37,619 nucleotides of DNA from Chloroflexota bacterium (GTDB lineage Bacteria; Chloroflexota; Anaerolineae; Anaerolineales; UBA4823): positions 1 to 37,619 of the forward strand of contig JAKQIM010000017.1 of the NCBI GenBank assembly GCA_029557965.1. Direction: 5' to 3'. Below, one piece after another: positions 34,085 to 37,619 of this stretch; within the stretch, counting starts at the first letter, position 1; the number at the start of each line of letters is the position of its first letter. The notes under the pieces are model-generated. The model ran no database searches, was not told the DNA's origin, and saw nothing but the letters and a program-made list of their open reading frames with translations. The translations under genes were made by a program, and so were the position numbers.

Positions 34085-35257
34085 TTACGAAGATAATCCA
34101 AGAGCCTTGAGCGGCTCAATGCGCACGGCGTAGCGGATGGAAACCAGCCCGCCCAATGGCCCAATGAGCAAGAGGGCCACCACAGCCAGCAGCGAGGTGG
34201 TGCCGTTGAAAACGATCGGCACCGTGGGCGGAAAGGTGAGCGAGAACAAGAAGGCCAACAAGGCCCCGATCGCCACACCCACCACCGTAACCACCATGAT
34301 CTGGATCACAGACGAAGCCGCCACAACCGGGTTGGCGGTGCCAATAGCCTTCAACACGCCGATCTGGGCCACTTTCTGCAATATCTGGATCTGGAAAAAG
34401 CCGCCAATCACCAGGATGCCGATGAAGAGTGTAAAGCCGCCCTGGGTATTGAGCGTGCTTTGCTGGGCAGAATAACCCGGCAGGGCCTGGATGGCATCCT
34501 TGAGCGTAGCCGCCTCAACATTATCCACCTGCTCCGCCAGGCGCTGGCTGACCGCTTCGATCTGAGCAGGATCTTCCAATTTGACCAGGACCACATTTGC
34601 CACCGGGTTAGAGCTGTTCACCTCTGCTTCCGATTTGGGGCGGATCCGGTCCCAGGTGTAGAAGGGGGCGAAGATGGAGGGCTGTAGCGAATATTGCTGA
34701 CCATCAGCCACACCCACCACGCGCAGGTCAAACAGCTCGTCACGCGTGCCCTGGGTGACGCGGATGGTGAGCGTATCACCCACCCCGATGCCAGAGCGAT
34801 AAGCGGTGTTGCTGTCGATAATGACCTCTTGCGCCAGGTCGGTGCTGAGCTGCTGGCCTTCCAGCACCTGCGGCTCGCCCACGTGGCCCGGTTCTACGCC
34901 CAGCAAGGCCACTTTCAATGGCTCCACATCGCTGGGCAGCACCAGGTTGGCGCTGGCTGCGCCAAACATACCAGCATCTGCCACACCCGTTACCCGCCGC
35001 ACGGCTGCCAGGCGGTCACGCCCCAGGCGGCTGGCTGCGATCAGGAAATCCGATTTGGCCTGGTACACGATCAACTCGGCATCCAGCTTCGAGATGTACT
35101 CACGGTTGCCATTGCCCAGCCCCTCACCCAACGCAGCGATGAAGAGCACCAGCAGTGTGATCAGGGCAATCACCAGGCTGACGAGGAGGAAACGGCCGCG
35201 GTTGCGCCAGACCTCTTTCACAGCCAGGTACCCTGAAATCGATAAAAGCTGATTCAT
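34085..35257 (-). CDS. ABC exporter permease, FtsX/MacB (DevC-like) type
   Basis: A 390-residue membrane subunit. One N-terminal span (about 22-46) is followed by a large extracytoplasmic MacB-like domain (about 50-255, including VVGVADGQQYSLQPSIFAPF). Three C-terminal spans (about 270-375) carry the FtsX signature around GGFFQIQILQKVAQIGVLKA. The four-TM layout and about 390-residue length match DevC and related type VII ABC permeases. The gene lies between a membrane-fusion-protein gene (20 bases upstream) and the ATPase gene (overlapping stop), giving the usual DevBCA/MacAB-style trio. Confidence 0.92.
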   Translation of the reverse strand: MNQLLSISGYLAVKEVWRNRGRFLLVSLVIALITLLVLFIAALGEGLGNGNREYISKLDAELIVYQAKSDFLIAASRLGRDRLAAVRRVTGVADAGMFGAASANLVLPSDVEPLKVALLGVEPGHVGEPQVLEGQQLSTDLAQEVIIDSNTAYRSGIGVGDTLTIRVTQGTRDELFDLRVVGVADGQQYSLQPSIFAPFYTWDRIRPKSEAEVNSSNPVANVVLVKLEDPAQIEAVSQRLAEQVDNVEAATLKDAIQALPGYSAQQSTLNTQGGFTLFIGILVIGGFFQIQILQKVAQIGVLKAIGTANPVVAASSVIQIMVVTVVGVAIGALLAFLFSLTFPPTVPIVFNGTTSLLAVVALLLIGPLGGLVSIRYAVRIEPLKALGLSS

Positions 35258-35277
35258 AATCTGCTCTCCAGGCCCGC

Positions 35278-36225
35278 TTAGGGCACAAACTGCACCGCGG
35301 CGGTCATGCCCCAGCGCATGGCTGGATCAGGCTGGCTGATCGCCACCGTGACGGTATAGGTAACGTCGCCGCGTTTCTCTTCATAGCGTGTATTGATGTG
35401 GGTCACTTCGCCGTTCAGGGTCAGTTCCGGCAGGGCATCGAAGACGACCTTGACCTGCTGGCCAATTTCAACCCCCACAACCTCAATCTCGGTCAGGTTG
35501 TCGGTCTTTACCACCCAGGCAGAAAGATCAGCCAGGGTGATGACAGGCTGGGCCGCCGCAACCCATTCCCCGGCTTGCAGGGTCAGGTCTACCACGGTGC
35601 CAGCCATGCTGGCCTTCAGTTCCAAGGCTTCCGAAGCTGCCTGGGCGCTGGTCAATGCGGCATTGGCAGACGCCAGGCGGGCTTCAGCCGCGGCAAGCTG
35701 ATCGGGATCGACCCCCGCGCCGCTTTCAAGCTGGGCCTGCACATCCTGGGCATGGTTGACCTGTGCCTGGGCCAGGTCAATGGCAGCCTGGTTGCGCTCT
35801 GAATTCTCGGCATCATACGCTTCGACCGCCGCATCCAATGCTTCTTGAGCGTCCAGCACAGCCAGGTTAGCCTGTGCCAGGTTCAATTCTGCCGCAGTAG
35901 CCAGGCCATCCAGGGCCTGTTGGGCTGCCAGCACTTCTTGCTGGGCACGGGCCAGGGCGGTTTGTGTTTCAGGTGAGCCGTTCAGGCGGGCCAGCACCTG
36001 GCCCTGGGTCACCACTTCGCCATCGGCTACCAATACCTCAGCCACCTGGCCCGGCATCGAAAAGGCCTGGCCCAGCATATTGACCGGCTGCAGGCTGCCC
36101 TCAGCGATCAGCATGGGCGGCTGAGAGGCCGACACGGTGGTGGGTTCTTCGGCTTGTGCGCCGCAAGCGGTCAAAACAAGCACAGCCAGGGTTAACAACA
36201 CAAAACGGAAAGCGTACTTCTTCAT
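35278..36225 (-). CDS. Membrane-fusion (HlyD/DevB-type) lipoprotein of the ABC exporter
   Basis: A 315-residue adaptor. A lipoprotein signal ends in VLVLTAC (Cys 21). A split lipoyl domain (SMPGQVAEVLVADGEVVTQG, then KASMAGTVVDLTLQAGEWV) surrounds an Ala/Gln/Leu-rich alpha-hairpin of about 110 residues. The beta-barrel region (GVEIGQQVKVVFDALPEL) follows. ATG 36225 is chosen because it begins the signal peptide and GGAG lies ten bases before it; an ATG at 36249 precedes the ribosome site. In diderms such proteins bridge to an outer-membrane channel. If this organism is a monoderm, as most Chloroflexota are thought to be, it probably just gates or guides export at the cell surface. Confidence 0.9.
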   Translation of the reverse strand: MKKYAFRFVLLTLAVLVLTACGAQAEEPTTVSASQPPMLIAEGSLQPVNMLGQAFSMPGQVAEVLVADGEVVTQGQVLARLNGSPETQTALARAQQEVLAAQQALDGLATAAELNLAQANLAVLDAQEALDAAVEAYDAENSERNQAAIDLAQAQVNHAQDVQAQLESGAGVDPDQLAAAEARLASANAALTSAQAASEALELKASMAGTVVDLTLQAGEWVAAAQPVITLADLSAWVVKTDNLTEIEVVGVEIGQQVKVVFDALPELTLNGEVTHINTRYEEKRGDVTYTVTVAISQPDPAMRWGMTAAVQFVP

Positions 36226-36252
36226 AGTATTAAATCTCCAGGTATGCAAAAT

Positions 36253-36867
36253 TTATTTACGATCAGGTTCATGCGCGCCCACCGGGCCGTCAAAGGGTTG
36301 GCTCCAGGGGGTTGAAAGTACACCGCTCAACAGCAGGTCGATTGACGGGTGATCGGCAATATGGTCATAATAATAAGGCAGTGCGATCTGGCCTTCAGGG
36401 CTGATGATGAAAGTTCCAGACATCTGCATCGCATCCTGCCCGGCAGGCGGCGGTTCCACCCGGTAGCCTTTCTTCCCAGAGCGGGAGACAGCCGACCAGA
36501 CCTTGGGGTTCAAAAAGGTCTGGAAGAGATTACCGCGCTCCAGCCCATACGCCTGGTAAGCTTTGCGCTCAGGGTCTGCCAGGCACAGCAATCCGGGGGC
36601 ATATTGCCTGGCAAAGGCCGCCGCGGCTTCAGGCGCAGCGTGCATCACCACGGCAATGCCCAGGCCGGCACGCTCAATGCGCTCGCGACCCTGCACCAGC
36701 TCATCCAGCATTTCTTTACACTGCGTGCAGCCAAAATGGCGCGTAAAAGCCAGTACCAGGGGGCGCTCTGCCCACAGGCTCGAAAGCCGCACCGTTTTCC
36801 CGGTGATGTCGAACAAGTCCAGGTCTGGGGCAGCATGGTTGAAATTCAACTGTTTATTCTTAGCCAT
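36253..36867 (-). CDS. Peroxiredoxin-like protein (AhpC/TSA_2, PRXL2-like)
   Basis: A 204-residue thioredoxin-fold protein. The redox motif is FTRHFGCTQCKEML near residue 43, a C-x-x-C site of the AhpC-TSA_2 type rather than the single peroxidatic Cys of classical peroxiredoxins. Further family features are LLCLADPERKAYQAYGLERG and SGTFIISPEGQIALPYYYDH. It probably reduces peroxides or disulfides in the cytoplasm; the substrate is not known. ATG 36867 is chosen because AAAGGAG lies five bases before it. The ATG three bases upstream overlaps the stop of the cobalamin-binding gene. The membrane-fusion gene follows after 27 bases, so the redox protein is embedded in the exporter operon. Confidence 0.87.
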   Translation of the reverse strand: MAKNKQLNFNHAAPDLDLFDITGKTVRLSSLWAERPLVLAFTRHFGCTQCKEMLDELVQGRERIERAGLGIAVVMHAAPEAAAAFARQYAPGLLCLADPERKAYQAYGLERGNLFQTFLNPKVWSAVSRSGKKGYRVEPPPAGQDAMQMSGTFIISPEGQIALPYYYDHIADHPSIDLLLSGVLSTPWSQPFDGPVGAHEPDRK

Positions 36868-37619
36868 CATATCTCCTTTAATTTATCGATCCAGGCTGTA
36901 ATGGGTGCGCTGGCCTGGCCCAATTCTGCCGACAGCGCCCGCCCATAAGCCGCCAGGTATGGGAGCAGCCGGTCAGCAGGAAGGCGGCGCCCGGTCAGCA
37001 AATGTTCGACCCAATCCAGGTCTGCTTCCAAGAAAGATGGGTCTCCCAGTTCGAGCGAAGCCGCAAGCCCGGCCCCCAAGAAGCCATTGGCTTCTTTGAT
37101 CAGATCGGGCTGCAAACCAACTTTCTGCAGATCCTGGTATAAGGCATTTTCAATCAAGTGGCGTTTTTCTCGATACAGCCCGGCCAATTCTCGGCTGACG
37201 ACCAGGTCTCGATCTGGGATCTGGACGTCAAAAGGAAGCGGCGCAATCACCAGGCGTTCAACCATCTCCATGGCTTCATCCAGGCTTTCACCCAAGAAAT
37301 GAGCCGGGATGTAAGCACGCAGCCTGGGGATGCGGTTGAAAACCAGGCCCCCATAAGCCAAAAGGATGCCCTGCTCATGCAATGTCTGGGCAGCCGCCTG
37401 CAAGGTGACCGCCGTGGTCAAGAGCTGGGCCGAGAGGATAACCAGGTCCGGCTGAATGGCGGCTGCGGTCTCGCCCATCTGCTCGATCGGGATGTCGGCC
37501 CCCAGGTAAACCACGCTCAAACCCCTGCGCCGCAGGAACAGGTTGAGCAGCAAAGAGGGCATGATATGCCACTCGCCCGGCGGGCAGCCGATCAAAACGG
37601 TCTTGCGGCGGGTGGGCAA
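36867..37619 (-). CDS. Cobalamin-binding (B12-binding domain) protein, 5' end cut by window
   Basis: 250 residues are visible, with no stop up to the right edge. The first visible codon is TTG in mid-protein, so it is not a start. The visible part begins inside a Rossmann-like B12-binding domain: VLIGCPPGEWH, LFLRRRGLSVVYLGADIP, QPDLVILSAQLLTTAV, GILLAYGGLVFN. The CPPGEWH segment is typical of the B12 domain in MerR/CarH-like regulators, where it usually continues HELG. Here it reads HIMP. About 125 helical residues follow (DLDWVEHLLTGRRLPADRLL, then PYLAAYGRALSAELG). An N-terminal DNA-binding domain would lie off the window; its presence is a guess. It overlaps the peroxiredoxin-like gene (ATGA), so it may regulate the exporter operon, perhaps through light- or redox-sensitive cobalamin. 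Confidence 0.85.
   Translation of the reverse strand: MPTRRKTVLIGCPPGEWHIMPSLLLNLFLRRRGLSVVYLGADIPIEQMGETAAAIQPDLVILSAQLLTTAVTLQAAAQTLHEQGILLAYGGLVFNRIPRLRAYIPAHFLGESLDEAMEMVERLVIAPLPFDVQIPDRDLVVSRELAGLYREKRHLIENALYQDLQKVGLQPDLIKEANGFLGAGLAASLELGDPSFLEADLDWVEHLLTGRRLPADRLLPYLAAYGRALSAELGQASAPITAWIDKLKEI

Overview
The window looks like chromosomal DNA from a Chloroflexota bacterium, most likely of the Anaerolineae type. The evidence is indirect. There are several large secreted repeat proteins, and secreted proteins ending in short tails such as FLPLIKR. A lipoprotein linker contains the TATPAP motif common in this phylum's binding proteins, and there is a DUF1638 plus RACo-type corrinoid activation pair. 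No rRNA, tRNA, CRISPR array, integrase or transposase was seen. Both the left-edge and right-edge genes are cut by the window.

Positions 1-23063 are mostly on the minus strand. From high to low coordinate they hold: a GH3 glycosidase; a 1225-residue beta-helix/Calx-beta surface protein; a decayed signalling locus (GAF fragment, frameshift, then a histidine-kinase piece joined to CheB); a secreted SGNH-like protein with a carbohydrate-binding-like domain and a Cys-Gly tail anchor; a GlgX-type debranching enzyme; a 13-14 repeat propeller protein; an orphan amino-acid-type binding lipoprotein next to a HAMP-PAS-GAF-GAF-HD-GYP c-di-GMP phosphodiesterase; an MsbA-like ABC exporter; and a truncated beta-helix protein. 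One small membrane protein gene (22230-23063) runs divergently from the GH3 gene. The theme is cell-surface polysaccharide handling plus second-messenger signalling.

Positions 23253-33267 are on the plus strand. First comes a complete oligopeptide/nickel-type ABC importer operon in the order oppD, oppF, binding protein, oppB, oppC. A hairpin follows the binding-protein gene and another follows oppC. Then come an MFS transporter, a DUF1638 protein and a RACo-like ferredoxin/ASKHA protein that probably reactivates a corrinoid protein. The binding protein appears circularly permuted: its lipoprotein signal is followed by what is normally the C-terminal half of the fold and then by the N-terminal half, with the breakpoint near a domain boundary. 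This is the most unusual observation in the window.

Positions 33345-37619 are a minus-strand operon that converges on RACo across a perfect 22-bp bidirectional terminator. In order of transcription it holds a cobalamin-binding protein (5' end off the window), a peroxiredoxin-like protein, a lipoprotein membrane-fusion protein, a MacB/FtsX-type permease and its ATPase. This suggests a B12-linked sensor controlling an exporter and a thiol-redox protein.
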